Shown in pieces: positions 54,597 to 63,527 of a stretch of DNA of 64,000 nt. Position 1 is the first letter of the stretch, and each line of letters begins with the position of its first letter. Source of the stretch: an uncultured Prevotellaceae bacterium (GTDB taxonomy: Bacteria > Bacteroidota > Bacteroidia > Bacteroidales > Muribaculaceae); assembly GCA_947302275.1 (NCBI GenBank), contig CAMYUW010000003.1, forward strand, positions 1-64,000. The letters run 5' to 3'. Made by a program: the position numbers and the translations under genes. The notes under the pieces are model-generated. The model saw nothing but the letters and a program-made list of their open reading frames with translations. It did no database searches and was not told the DNA's origin.

Positions 54597-54926
54597 ATCC
54601 TCATCAGCAATGAAATCTGTAGATGGCGTGTCATAATTCATTCGTTGCATTTTATGTCGCGCTTCGCGCGAGAAATTAAGCAAAATTATAAATAAAATTA
54701 TAATAAAAATTTATTTTGTTTGATTTTTATACAAATTTTGTTTAATTTGGCTTCGCCGAAAGCTAAAGGTTCGCGCAATTAGTAGTTTGAAAATCCCTGC
54801 CGCATCGATTATCTATTCGAGGCACAGTAGAGACGCAAAATCTTGCGTCTCCCAGGCATTGAACGGTTCCAATCATTTTTTAGCGAAATAAAAATTCGTT
54901 GAATTCGCGCAATTAGTAGTTTGAAG
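54597..54926. repeat. Repeat-rich intergenic stretch
   Basis: Contains a decayed TGTCA-type element (TGTCATAATTCATTCG from about 54623), the hairpin TCGCGC-TTC-GCGCGA, the palindrome GAGACGCAA/TTGCGTCTC (54830-54851, also at 14018) and a 22-bp direct repeat that includes CGCGCAATTAGTAGTTTGAA (54770-54791 and 54904-54925). No gene seen. Confidence 0.7.
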
Positions 54927-54930
54927 AAAA

Positions 54931-54957
54931 GGCCTGCCCGTGGGTTGTGGGCAGGCC
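54931..54957. terminator. Strong hairpin GGCCTGCCC/GGGCAGGCC
   Basis: Perfect 9-bp GC-rich stem with a 9-nt loop, followed by GTCAGGTTTC. May end the VTC operon transcript. A second stem GTGGCCTCC (55012)/GGAGGCCAC (55084) lies nearer the convergent gene. Confidence 0.6.
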
Positions 54958-55110
54958 GTCAGGTTTCTATAATGTGTGCTTCTCACCGCTTCTATTCATA
55001 CCACTTCAGCCGTGGCCTCCTGCACGCGGCGGGCGGCAATAGTGCGCCTCGTTTTGCAGAAATGATAATAAACAGAATGCCGCGGAGGCCACAAGCGAGT
55101 TTATTACATG

Positions 55111-56658
55111 TTACTCTCCTGTGAGCAGCCTGTCGATCAGCAGGGTTACGTCCTCGATGGTGAGCCTGCCGTTGCTATCCAGGTCGCTTGGCGCGCGCAA
55201 TTCGCTGTTGCCGCTCAGCAGCAGGTCGATCAGTGCGGTCACGTCGGCGATGTTCACCGCGCCGTCACCGTTCACGTCACCGCTGAGTTCAGCGGGTACG
55301 TCCTCGCGGTAGCGCATGCCCTTGTAGATAATCTGGCCGTCCTTGATGACATGGCTCAGTCCCCAATACTCCTGATAATCGGCATCGGGGTCGGGCTTGC
55401 GCGTGAAGGGTGTCAGCAGGTCGCCCATGTCGCGACTGTCGAAGCCGATGCCCTCGACCACATAGGCCAGAGGCTCACCGTCCTCGCCCACGTAGGCATA
55501 ACGGCGGCACTCCATGCCCTCAATCTCCACAGGATCCACCTCAAAGAAGTTCTCACGGTTCAAAAACTCCTTATTCTGGTAAATAATATGATAATTCACC
55601 GTGTTAAACAATTCAATGTCGGAGTACGTCTCGCTAAATTTATATAACGGTTGCCATCCATAAAAGGAGATATATGACATCAGATTCCGCCCCTCGTCAA
55701 GTACGGTCTCATAAGCCTCGTTATCGTATATATAGTACTGGCGTAATGCTTTGCTGGATTCGCCATATCCATCCTCTACCTTAAACACAGCCGCCAAACT
55801 TGCCGTCTCCATGTCAAGGGTTTCGTCAGTGTAAACGTAGCAGATAGGATGGCCAAGAAGGTTTGTCCCCTTAAACTCATAGGTATAGTATGATCTCGAG
55901 ATTTCGCCATGGTCAATGACCACATGCTCATTGACCCATTGGACACCCTCGCGTGCCAGAGGCAAGATATTCTCAAGCACACCGTTCTTGGGCATTTTAT
56001 ACCTTTCTGAACGATATATCACCTCACCGTTCTCAATTACGCAATCCAGACTGACTGGATTAGCAACATTATACTGTAATGCTAAAGGATAGCCAAAGTA
56101 AAGACCGTCATATCCGATTCCCTCAATCATGCAGAAGTCACCCGTGCAGCAATGGGAAATATAGCGTTTGGTTTTTCCCCCAGAAATAGTCACCTGATCA
56201 GTTATCACTTTACATGACATGTTATCAGGCATAATGCACCATGATCCAATGAAACTGACGGCGTCATTGAAATCATAGAGGACAAATTCCTTTCCGGAGG
56301 CGATCAACTCCATCATTTCCACATCATCCTCATTGCCTATCGGGCATTCATCATAGGTCTTGCCATCAGGCACGATGCCATAGACCACCCTATCCTCCTC
56401 ACGTAGATAGACAGGTACAGTGTCGTTTTCCCAGTTGATCCCCTCGCCGCTGTACTTGTGCATCATCTTATAGGTTTTGCCATCAATTGTGACGTCCCCT
56501 TTCATCTCCAATGTGAAGTTTTCACCTGCAATAGAACTCCAATAAGTATATTCCCATTTTACACCTTCCCGGACGAAAGGAATGTACTCATGATCCTGTG
56601 CAAATGCTTGTGATATGCCGAACACTGCCAGCAAAATCACCAGAATAGTCTTTTTCAT
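55111..56658 (-). CDS. Secreted protein with duplicated domain and C-terminal dockerin-like module
   Basis: 515 residues. Signal peptide MKKTILVILLAVFGISQAFA; two related halves, each opening with the same phrase (FVREGVKWEYTYWSS at about 28 and LAREGVQWVNEHVVID at about 236) and each containing an EGIGYD/EGIGFD motif; then the dockerin-like tail GDVNGDGAVNIADVTALIDLL and DLDSNGRLTIEDVTLLIDRL. Function unknown. Monocistronic, facing the VTC operon. Confidence 0.85.
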   Translation of the reverse strand: MKKTILVILLAVFGISQAFAQDHEYIPFVREGVKWEYTYWSSIAGENFTLEMKGDVTIDGKTYKMMHKYSGEGINWENDTVPVYLREEDRVVYGIVPDGKTYDECPIGNEDDVEMMELIASGKEFVLYDFNDAVSFIGSWCIMPDNMSCKVITDQVTISGGKTKRYISHCCTGDFCMIEGIGYDGLYFGYPLALQYNVANPVSLDCVIENGEVIYRSERYKMPKNGVLENILPLAREGVQWVNEHVVIDHGEISRSYYTYEFKGTNLLGHPICYVYTDETLDMETASLAAVFKVEDGYGESSKALRQYYIYDNEAYETVLDEGRNLMSYISFYGWQPLYKFSETYSDIELFNTVNYHIIYQNKEFLNRENFFEVDPVEIEGMECRRYAYVGEDGEPLAYVVEGIGFDSRDMGDLLTPFTRKPDPDADYQEYWGLSHVIKDGQIIYKGMRYREDVPAELSGDVNGDGAVNIADVTALIDLLLSGNSELRAPSDLDSNGRLTIEDVTLLIDRLLTGE

Positions 56659-56890
56659 ATTTAGATAGTATTAAAAATTGATATTAATTTTCTGTTTCTC
56701 AGTGGGAATAAGGTTCCCAGCCTTGGTTGTATTATAATCGGCCCAATGCCGTATTGTTTTCTGAATTGGTGTATGAGGAATACTCTGGTTATGTTTCAAA
56801 TGAAACTAACTCGAACCGATATTTCTGAATTGCAGATTTATCAATTATCCTCAAATCAAATAATTGGTTTAATTAGTATAATTCGTGGTT

Positions 56891-57010
56891 TTACTCAAAA
56901 GGATCTATGCCGATTTCTGCTCGGCCAGTGTTCATGATAGTGAGTTGTGCGCTCATGGGACTGGCGCTGGCCAGCAGGCAGAGAACTGCCATAAAGAATA
57001 ACTTCTTCAT
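56891..57010 (-). pseudogene. Truncated exported-protein gene (39 codons)
   Basis: ATG at 57010 gives a full signal peptide (MKKLFFMAVLCLLASASPMSA) and then QLTIMNTGRAEIGIDPF before a stop, which is the opening phrase of a family of larger Prevotella surface proteins. The continuation is missing, so this looks like the 5' stump of a deleted gene. The rest of 56659-57082 shows no gene. Confidence 0.6.
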
Positions 57011-57082
57011 AATCGTAAAGTATTTAATAATGAATAATTGAAATCATAAAATTTCCCCATTTCATCGAAAAAATCGGTTCTT

Positions 57083-57454
57083 TTAATAGACGGTGAAATA
57101 GCCCTCGTAGGTGATGCCTACCGAGGTGTCGATGGTGATGACATAGTCGTCACTGGGGAGCGATGAGACGTCAATGGTGTCATAGGTGCCGTTCACTTGG
57201 GTGGAGATCCACACATACCAAGTTGTCAGTGACTCGATCTCCACATCATAGTAAGTCAGATTACCCGTCCCGACAATAATAATCTCCTGATTGTCGCGGT
57301 CATAATAAACATCAGGCTCCACTGCAGGCACGGGCAAGTCAAAGTGGTCATGATGATGAGTAGAATCATGGATATGAATCTTATCAGGTGATCGAAAAGA
57401 TTCAAGAGAAAAGATTAAGAAACTTAATAAAACAAATAGAATAATCTTTTTCAT
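57083..57454 (-). CDS. DUF3244-like small exported protein
   Basis: 123 residues from the ATG at 57454 (MKKIILFVLLSFLIFSL, signal peptide); the 162-aa ORF start lacks a signal. A His-rich stretch (HIHDSTHHHDHFD) precedes a single beta-sandwich-like domain (YYDRDNQEIIIVGTGNLTYYDVEIES...GYFTVY) of the DUF3244 kind. It should be periplasmic or secreted. Role unknown. Confidence 0.75.
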   Translation of the reverse strand: MKKIILFVLLSFLIFSLESFRSPDKIHIHDSTHHHDHFDLPVPAVEPDVYYDRDNQEIIIVGTGNLTYYDVEIESLTTWYVWISTQVNGTYDTIDVSSLPSDDYVITIDTSVGITYEGYFTVY

Positions 57455-57723
57455 GTTTGTGATGTTTTGTGAATAATAAATGCAAAAATAGCTTGAAAAT
57501 GATAGGATGTCGAATATAAGGCAACAAATCGAAAATGAAATTTTAATACCACCTAAGATATTGAAAAACAAGTAATTATATACTAAAGTTATAACTCTTG
57601 GAAAAAGGATGGTGCATGTGCGGATTTTTCAATCTATTGATATTCAGATTGTTGCAGCAACAGACAATCCCTACTAAATATAATAGGGGATTATGTTGTA
57701 AGAGGGCTATTAGAAGTAAAAAA

Positions 57724-59373
57724 TTAGGTGTTATTTTGGGTGAAACTATTCAGATAGTCCTGCAAGGGGACATTTAAACCCATTTTTTTCGCAATCATTC
57801 TCCGTTTTTTGCTCACATAAGTCGGAGTGATTCCAAGCGCAATGGCAATCTCCAAATAGGAGAAACCACAGCAGGATAATCCGATAAACCTAAGGTCAAT
57901 ATCTGTAATTTTAGGATTTTGGGCAATGTTAAAGATCAAGTGATCATATTTTTTATCCAGGTATAATTGCAATGCATTCCAGAATTCATCGTTTGCAACA
58001 TCTGGTAATGATTCTTTGATTCTTCTCCTAATGACTTTTGGAGAATCTTTTTCACAAGCATCAATAGCTGTTTGCATGAAAGACACCATACTCTGCACAA
58101 AATGCTCAATCACTGAATCTTTTTTATCGATTTGCTCTAGCAGAGTGGTATGTCGATCCAGTTGTGCGTGTTGTAAACCGAGAAGAATTTCCTTGAAACG
58201 TTGCTCTCTGTGTAAGTGAAATGCGACGAAGAAGGCCAAGAGGCAGATTGCTGTAGCAGCGAGTATCCATAACAATTGACGTAAGCCCGTGATCTTTTGA
58301 ATTCTATTTTTCTCCTTCTCGATGTTGCTGGAGTTCTCGATACGTTGAATATAATTCTTATGCTTATCATTATCTATGGAATCTGAGATTAGGTTCTTTA
58401 ACCCATTGTAGTAATTACTTTTAGCCGTATCACCCTCATTGTGCGCAATGATAGAAAGTATCCAATAGTGCATCATCCTTTCTCTTCTATCAGGCTTTGC
58501 TGTTTCAATAGAGTGGAGGCCTTCTTGATATATTAAAGCAGAATCGTTCAAGTTTTGTTTAGCGTAAATAAACGCAAGATCTTGAAGGAGGTCTCTGTTA
58601 ACATATTTGCTATGGTTTTGTAGGCAACTTAGGCCAATTTGTTTAGCTTTGTTCAATGTCGAGTCATTATGAGAAAGGTATCGACACATAAACTCTTCAC
58701 AATTAAAGACGGCTAAACTATCATTGAGTTGAATAGCTAAAGCATGGGATTGCTCAATATAATCCTTCCAATCCGTATCTTCCGCAAGAGCCCTGCACAT
58801 CGCCATACTAAAGTAACAAACCTGTTGATAGTGTTTGTTGCCCGTTAGTTCGAAATACTTTAGGGCATTCCGATACTTTTCGAAACAAATCTCCTCATCG
58901 CCATAGTAAACACGGTATAATGCCGCTATCCTAAGATTAATTTGCCCAAGGTTGGTGTAGTCTTTCTCGTCGGCGGTGGCTTCGGCGTGCTTGTAGTAGA
59001 ACATGGCGGAATCGGGGTGGCCGAGTTCTTCCATGACGGCGCCCTTGTAGATGTAGGCGCGGGTGAGCTTCTCGCGCTCGCCGCTGTGGCGGCGGTAGTA
59101 GTCCAGGGCGCGGTTGATGTCGCTGTCGCTGGTGGCCGTGATGTAGCACTTGTAGCGGGCTTGGGTGAGGAGCAGGTCACGGTAGGCACGGTCGCCCTCA
59201 CGGGTGAGGCTGCCGGGCGGAACGGCCAGGACAAGAGCCAGGGCGCTGTCTGGGTCGGGCTGCATGAGACTGTCGGCCGCCACCAGCCGCGCGTCGTAAC
59301 GGCCTGCACCGCCACACCCCGTGACCACCGCCACGAGCAATGATATAGCTACTATGCGTACCAGCCAATGCAT
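57724..59373 (-). CDS. TPR - membrane helix - HTH regulator, lipoprotein-like start
   Basis: 549 residues. Lipobox-like VVTGCGG near the start, tetratricopeptide-type repeats to about residue 340, one membrane helix (LLWILAATAICLLAFFVAFHL), a coiled coil and a C-terminal LuxR-like HTH (FIGLSCCGFSYLEIAIALGITPTYVSKKRRMIAKKMG). Such proteins in Bacteroidetes link periplasmic sensing to DNA binding. Odd: codons for about the first 141 residues are GC-rich, the rest AT-rich, with an abrupt change near 58950, as if two alleles had recombined. Confidence 0.85.
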   Translation of the reverse strand: MHWLVRIVAISLLVAVVTGCGGAGRYDARLVAADSLMQPDPDSALALVLAVPPGSLTREGDRAYRDLLLTQARYKCYITATSDSDINRALDYYRRHSGEREKLTRAYIYKGAVMEELGHPDSAMFYYKHAEATADEKDYTNLGQINLRIAALYRVYYGDEEICFEKYRNALKYFELTGNKHYQQVCYFSMAMCRALAEDTDWKDYIEQSHALAIQLNDSLAVFNCEEFMCRYLSHNDSTLNKAKQIGLSCLQNHSKYVNRDLLQDLAFIYAKQNLNDSALIYQEGLHSIETAKPDRRERMMHYWILSIIAHNEGDTAKSNYYNGLKNLISDSIDNDKHKNYIQRIENSSNIEKEKNRIQKITGLRQLLWILAATAICLLAFFVAFHLHREQRFKEILLGLQHAQLDRHTTLLEQIDKKDSVIEHFVQSMVSFMQTAIDACEKDSPKVIRRRIKESLPDVANDEFWNALQLYLDKKYDHLIFNIAQNPKITDIDLRFIGLSCCGFSYLEIAIALGITPTYVSKKRRMIAKKMGLNVPLQDYLNSFTQNNT

Positions 59374-59404
59374 TGATGGTTTATAATGAAATCAATCACC
59401 CTGC

Positions 59405-60133
59405 TTATGGAGTACGCAGTGTGCGAAACAGTCCTGCATAGGAGAGTGTTAGTCCCACGCAACAGCCTTTGACCGAGGGGTTGAAGTCGCTGAACTTGGC
59501 ATGGGTGATAAAGGGGGAAATGCGCACCGATGACGTGTAATGGGCTTGGCGGTCACTACCCATCGGGTAGTCCACGAGTTTGCCATGCAGCCTGATGTCG
59601 ATATCCACACTAGCCGTCCATCCGATGTTACTCTTGTGGACACCGGTCACGTCGTCAATCACGGGACGCTCCTGACCCTGATCGTCCTGCTCATACTTGA
59701 TGCGGTTGATGTCCCACGACAGCCGGCTTGCGGTCATTCCCACACAAGGTGTCACCGACACCCTACCCTGCCTCAACACGGTATAGCCCAGCTGCAAGGT
59801 AAATCCCAGCAATGTAGGGTTGGCTGTGGCGTTAAGCTGCAGGTTGCGGCCCTGGCTGTCATAGACGGCATAGGGGTTTTCGTTCTTGAACGAGGGCTGG
59901 CCATAATCAAAATCCATCTTGAACCTCAATCGGTTATAGTCAAGATTCAAGCCGCCAGTAAATAGGATGCAGCCCTTGAAGTCATCACCCAGTGAACCCG
60001 TGGGCACCATTCCGCCAACTCCAACCTGGAAGCCGAACCCCAGGGGTTTATAAATGGTCTCACCCTCCTGCGCGCTCAGGGCGGCAGGCATCAATGTCAA
60101 TATCGCAAGAAGAATCAAAATCGTCCGTTTCAT
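59405..60133 (-). CDS. Outer membrane beta-barrel protein
   Basis: 242 residues with signal peptide MKRTILILLAILTLMPAALSA. Alternating strands throughout (GFGFQVGVGGMVPTGSLGDDF, FTGGLNLDYNRLRFKMDFDYG, LLGFTLQLGYTVLRQGRVSVTPCVGMTASRL). Typical of small eight-stranded OMPs. 31 nt upstream of, and on the same strand as, the TPR-HTH gene, so possibly co-transcribed with it. Ligand unknown. Confidence 0.8.
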   Translation of the reverse strand: MKRTILILLAILTLMPAALSAQEGETIYKPLGFGFQVGVGGMVPTGSLGDDFKGCILFTGGLNLDYNRLRFKMDFDYGQPSFKNENPYAVYDSQGRNLQLNATANPTLLGFTLQLGYTVLRQGRVSVTPCVGMTASRLSWDINRIKYEQDDQGQERPVIDDVTGVHKSNIGWTASVDIDIRLHGKLVDYPMGSDRQAHYTSSVRISPFITHAKFSDFNPSVKGCCVGLTLSYAGLFRTLRTP

Positions 60134-60226
60134 CGTACTTTTTCTTGGTTTACTATAATAACGGACATCTGGTCATTAAATTGCTTTCTCAGTCCCGAGA
60201 GGCGTTTTTTGCTACGGAGTGCCAGC

Positions 60227-60598
60227 CTACCACCACAGGCTGCGGTAATACTTGTGATAGAGCGAGAGACCCTCGCTGATGGGCTTGAGCGAGGACTTGG
60301 CGGCACGCTTGAGGTCGGCCAGGTCTTCCTCGTTGTTCCAGATGGCCTTGATATAGGCTTTGTACTCGGGGGTGTCCTCCTCGGTCTGCATGGCGATACG
60401 CTGGAAGGCGTAAATCATTTTGTCCAAAATCTCGCCCCACTCCTCTGGGGGCATATTCAGTCGGGGAGTGCGTTCACAATGCTGCTTGAAGACCATCAGT
60501 CTGGGTAAAATAAAACGCGCAATCGTCACATCAAGGTCATAAAGTTCCTCAATGTCAATCGTCTTGGCAATAGCTTGGGGATTGTAATCGTTGTTCAT
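60227..60598 (-). CDS. Conserved hypothetical protein, phage-like helical family
   Basis: 123 residues, all-helical and acidic. The pattern DVTIARFILPRLMVFKQH...PPEEWGEILDKMIYAFQRI is one I associate with short proteins in Bacteroidetes chromosomes and phages; no function known. No signal or membrane segment. Stands alone. Confidence 0.7.
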   Translation of the reverse strand: MNNDYNPQAIAKTIDIEELYDLDVTIARFILPRLMVFKQHCERTPRLNMPPEEWGEILDKMIYAFQRIAMQTEEDTPEYKAYIKAIWNNEEDLADLKRAAKSSLKPISEGLSLYHKYYRSLWW

Positions 60599-60783
60599 CT
60601 TGTTTTGAGAGGTTAATTATGTAATGATTGTTTTCAGGGGGCAATTATACACAAATTTCTTGACATAACAAAGAAATATCATGAAAAAATGAAAAAATAA
60701 TCATTTTATTCCCTATCTTATCCGATTTCCATATCATTTGCAAAAAACTAGGAAACAGAAACTGAAAACCAGAAACTTTTTAG

Positions 60784-60791
60784 TATCTTTG
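60784..60791 (+). promoter_or_regulatory. -7 box 8 nt from the mazG-like ATG
   Basis: TATCTTTG then CCATCACT and ATG (60800). Suggests a leaderless or near-leaderless transcript. Confidence 0.5.
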
Positions 60792-60799
60792 CCATCACT

Positions 60800-61129
60800 A
60801 TGACGATACAAGAGGCTCAAGCGCGTGTTGACGCTTGGATCAGGCAATATGGCGTGCGCTACTTCAGCGAACTGACCAACATGGCAGTGCTTACCGAGGA
60901 AGTGGGCGAGGTGGCGCGTGTCATTGCACGCCGCTACGGCGACCAGTCGAGCAAGCCGGGCGACGACCTGGACCTGGCCGACGAGTTGGCCGACGTGCTG
61001 TGGGTAGTGATGTGCCTGGCCAACCAGACGGGCATCGACCTGGATGCGGCACTGGAGCGCAACTTCGCCAAGAAAACCGAGCGCGACAAGACCCGCCACC
61101 TGAACAACGAAAAACTTACTAACCAATAA
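60800..61129 (+). CDS. MazG-like nucleotide pyrophosphohydrolase
   Basis: 109 residues. The MazG metal motif is clear: LTEEVGEVARVIARRYG (EExxE) and LADELADVLWVVMCLANQTG (ExxD). Hydrolyses a nucleoside triphosphate to monophosphate and pyrophosphate, a house-cleaning role. Forms a two-gene unit with deoC (15-nt gap), linking it to nucleotide turnover. Confidence 0.9.
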   Translation: MTIQEAQARVDAWIRQYGVRYFSELTNMAVLTEEVGEVARVIARRYGDQSSKPGDDLDLADELADVLWVVMCLANQTGIDLDAALERNFAKKTERDKTRHLNNEKLTNQ

Positions 61130-61144
61130 AATATAACAACGATT

Positions 61145-62092
61145 ATGAGCAACCACGAACACGAACATTGCGGATGCGGATGTGAGCATCACGATCATGA
61201 CCACAAGCCGATGGACAAGTACATGACGGCCATCAGCCAGAGTAATGTCATCACCGACGACGCTGCCGTGACTGCCGCCGTGCAGGAGATTATCGACAAG
61301 CACGCCGCCGAGAACAACACCCCCGAGGTTCAGCAGTTCCTGCTGAACTGTGTGGACCTGACGACGCTGGCCACCGAGGACTGCGAGAGCAGCGTGGCAC
61401 GGTTTGTACAGAAAGTCAATGACTTTGACAACAATTATCCCCAGTACAAGAACGTGGCCGCCATCTGCGTCTATAGCAACTTTGCCGCAGTAGTGCGCGG
61501 AACACTTGAGGTGAGCGGTGTGGATGTAGCCGTGTGCAGCGCCTGCTTCCCCTCCAGCCAGGCTCACATCGAGACCAAGATTGCCGAGACCGCATTGGCC
61601 ATTGCCGATGGTGCCGACGAGGTGGACATCGTGCTCAACGTGGGCTATTTCAAGGATGAGGCCTACGAGGAATTGTGCGATGAAATCGCCGAAATCAAGC
61701 AAGTGGTGGGCGACCGACCCTTGAAGGTCATTCTCGAAACCGGACTGTTGAAGAGCGCCGAGGCCATCCGCCGCGCCAGCATCCTGTCGATGTACTCGGG
61801 CTGCGATTTCATCAAGACTTCGACAGGCAAAATCTATCCCGGCGCTTCGCTGGAAGCCGCTTATGTCATGTGCCAGTGCATCAAGGAATACTTCGTGCAG
61901 CACGGCCGCATGGTGGGCTTCAAGGCATCGGGCGGCATCCGCACGACCGAGGACGCCGTGAAGTACTACACCATCGTCAAGGAAGTCCTGGGTGAGAAGT
62001 GGCTGAACAACCAGTACTTCCGCATCGGTGCGTCAAGCCTGGCCAACTCCCTGTTCCAGTCCTTCACCGGCACCGAAGAAAAACCCTTCTAA
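61145..62092 (+). CDS. deoC: Deoxyribose-phosphate aldolase with His/Cys-rich N-terminal tail
   Basis: 315 residues. TIM-barrel aldolase: AAICVYSNFAAVVRGTL, DEVDIVLNVGYFK, VILETGLL (with the Schiff-base Lys expected in FIKTSTGKIYPGASLEAAY), and VGFKASGGIRT. It splits 2-deoxyribose-5-phosphate into glyceraldehyde-3-phosphate and acetaldehyde. The first 20 residues, with HEHEHCGCGCEHHDHDH, form a likely metal-binding extension not needed for catalysis. Co-transcribed with the MazG gene. Confidence 0.94.
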   Translation: MSNHEHEHCGCGCEHHDHDHKPMDKYMTAISQSNVITDDAAVTAAVQEIIDKHAAENNTPEVQQFLLNCVDLTTLATEDCESSVARFVQKVNDFDNNYPQYKNVAAICVYSNFAAVVRGTLEVSGVDVAVCSACFPSSQAHIETKIAETALAIADGADEVDIVLNVGYFKDEAYEELCDEIAEIKQVVGDRPLKVILETGLLKSAEAIRRASILSMYSGCDFIKTSTGKIYPGASLEAAYVMCQCIKEYFVQHGRMVGFKASGGIRTTEDAVKYYTIVKEVLGEKWLNNQYFRIGASSLANSLFQSFTGTEEKPF

Positions 62093-62117
62093 AACAACGA
62101 CAACAATCATTTCATAA

Positions 62118-62190
62118 GGAAAACAATAAATACAATAAGTACAATTTATTGATTACCAATGATTTGTATTTGTTGTACTTATTGTTTTCC
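62118..62190. repeat. AT-rich palindromic repeat, copy 4
   Basis: Arms GGAAAACAATAAATACAATA... (62118-62144) and ...TTGTACTTATTGTTTTCC (62163-62190) pair over about 27 positions. It forms most of the deoC-MATE gap and could act as a terminator. Confidence 0.8.
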
Positions 62191-62204
62191 CTTTATAAGA
62201 GGGC

Positions 62205-63506
62205 ATGAATCGTGAAATCCTGAAAATCGCGTTGCCGGCGATTGTCGCCAACATCACGGTGCCGCTGCTGGGACTGGTAGATACCGCCATTGCCGGGCAC
62301 CTGGGTGATAAGGTGTTTATCGGTGCTGTTGCGGTGGGCGCGATGATGTTCAACCTGGTGTACTGGAATTTCGGGTTCCTGCGCATGAGCACGTCGGGCA
62401 TGACAGCTCAGACGTGCGGCAGCGGCGACTTCAAGGAGAGCGCCAAGTTGCTGGGCGAATCCACGGCGCTGGCAGCAGTCATTTCGGCCATCATTATCGT
62501 GCTGCAGTGGCCCATTCGCCTGCTGCTCTTGTGGATTATCGGCCCATCGCCCGAAGTGACCTCGCTGGCCATTACCTATTTTACCATCTGCATCTGGGGC
62601 GTGCCGCCCGTGCTGGTGATGATGGCGTTCAAAGGGTGGCTACTGGGCATGCAGGACTCCAAGAGCGCGATGTGGATCTCCATCATGACCAACGTCTTTA
62701 ATATCGCTGCGAGTCTATTGTGCGTCTATCTGTTGAAGATGGGTTTTGTGGGCATCGCAGTGGGTACCCTGGCGGGCGAATGGCTCGGCCTGCTGTATGC
62801 CGCACTGACGGTACAGCGCAAGTTCCCGCGCCTGAACGGCCTGCTGGACTGGCGCCGAGTGTGGCGCTTCAAGGGTGCAGGACGCTATTTCAAGGTAAGC
62901 CGCGACATCTTTGTGCGCAGTTTCCTGCTGATGACTGTGAGTCTGGCTTTTGTCTCAATCGGTGCCCGCAGCGGTGACCTGATTCTCGCCGTCAATGCTC
63001 TGATACTGCAACTGTTTACCCTGTATTCCCATTTCATGGACGGCATTGCCTTTGCCGGGGAAGCCGTCGTGGGCAAGTACTATGGTATGCGTGACATGGG
63101 GCGCATGAGGCGCTGCGTGCGGCTTCTGTTCGGCTGGGGCCTGGCTGTCGCCGCTGTTTTCACGCTGATTTACTCTTTCCCGCGCGTCGCCTTCTGGCTG
63201 CTGACCGACCAGCAGAGCGTTATCGAGGCAGCAATGGACTACCGCGTGTGGTGCGCACTGATTCCAGCAGCGGGTATGGCTGCATTCGTTTGGGACGGCG
63301 TGTTCATCAGCCTGACGCGCTCGATGGGTATGCTCATCAGCGCCAGCATCGCCTGGTCGCTGTTCTTTGTGATCTACTGGATCACACCCGACGCATGGGG
63401 CAACAACCGCCTGTGGATCGCCTACCTAAGTTTCCTTGCCCTGCGCGGCATCATACAGACCATCCTCTACAACGGCTACCTCAAGCACGGTGTGCTCGAG
63501 GCCTAA
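62205..63506 (+). CDS. MATE family efflux transporter (DinF-like)
   Basis: 433 residues, twelve helices. N-terminal MNREILKIALPAIVANITVPLLGLVDTAIAGHLG is a close fit to DinF-type MATE proteins; the second half has MDGIAFAGEAVVGKYYG. Cation-coupled export across the inner membrane, substrate unknown. Only distantly similar to the MATE protein at 12508. The palindromic repeat lies directly upstream. Confidence 0.92.
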   Translation: MNREILKIALPAIVANITVPLLGLVDTAIAGHLGDKVFIGAVAVGAMMFNLVYWNFGFLRMSTSGMTAQTCGSGDFKESAKLLGESTALAAVISAIIIVLQWPIRLLLLWIIGPSPEVTSLAITYFTICIWGVPPVLVMMAFKGWLLGMQDSKSAMWISIMTNVFNIAASLLCVYLLKMGFVGIAVGTLAGEWLGLLYAALTVQRKFPRLNGLLDWRRVWRFKGAGRYFKVSRDIFVRSFLLMTVSLAFVSIGARSGDLILAVNALILQLFTLYSHFMDGIAFAGEAVVGKYYGMRDMGRMRRCVRLLFGWGLAVAAVFTLIYSFPRVAFWLLTDQQSVIEAAMDYRVWCALIPAAGMAAFVWDGVFISLTRSMGMLISASIAWSLFFVIYWITPDAWGNNRLWIAYLSFLALRGIIQTILYNGYLKHGVLEA

Positions 63507-63527
63507 CTGCCATTATGGCCTTGGCTC

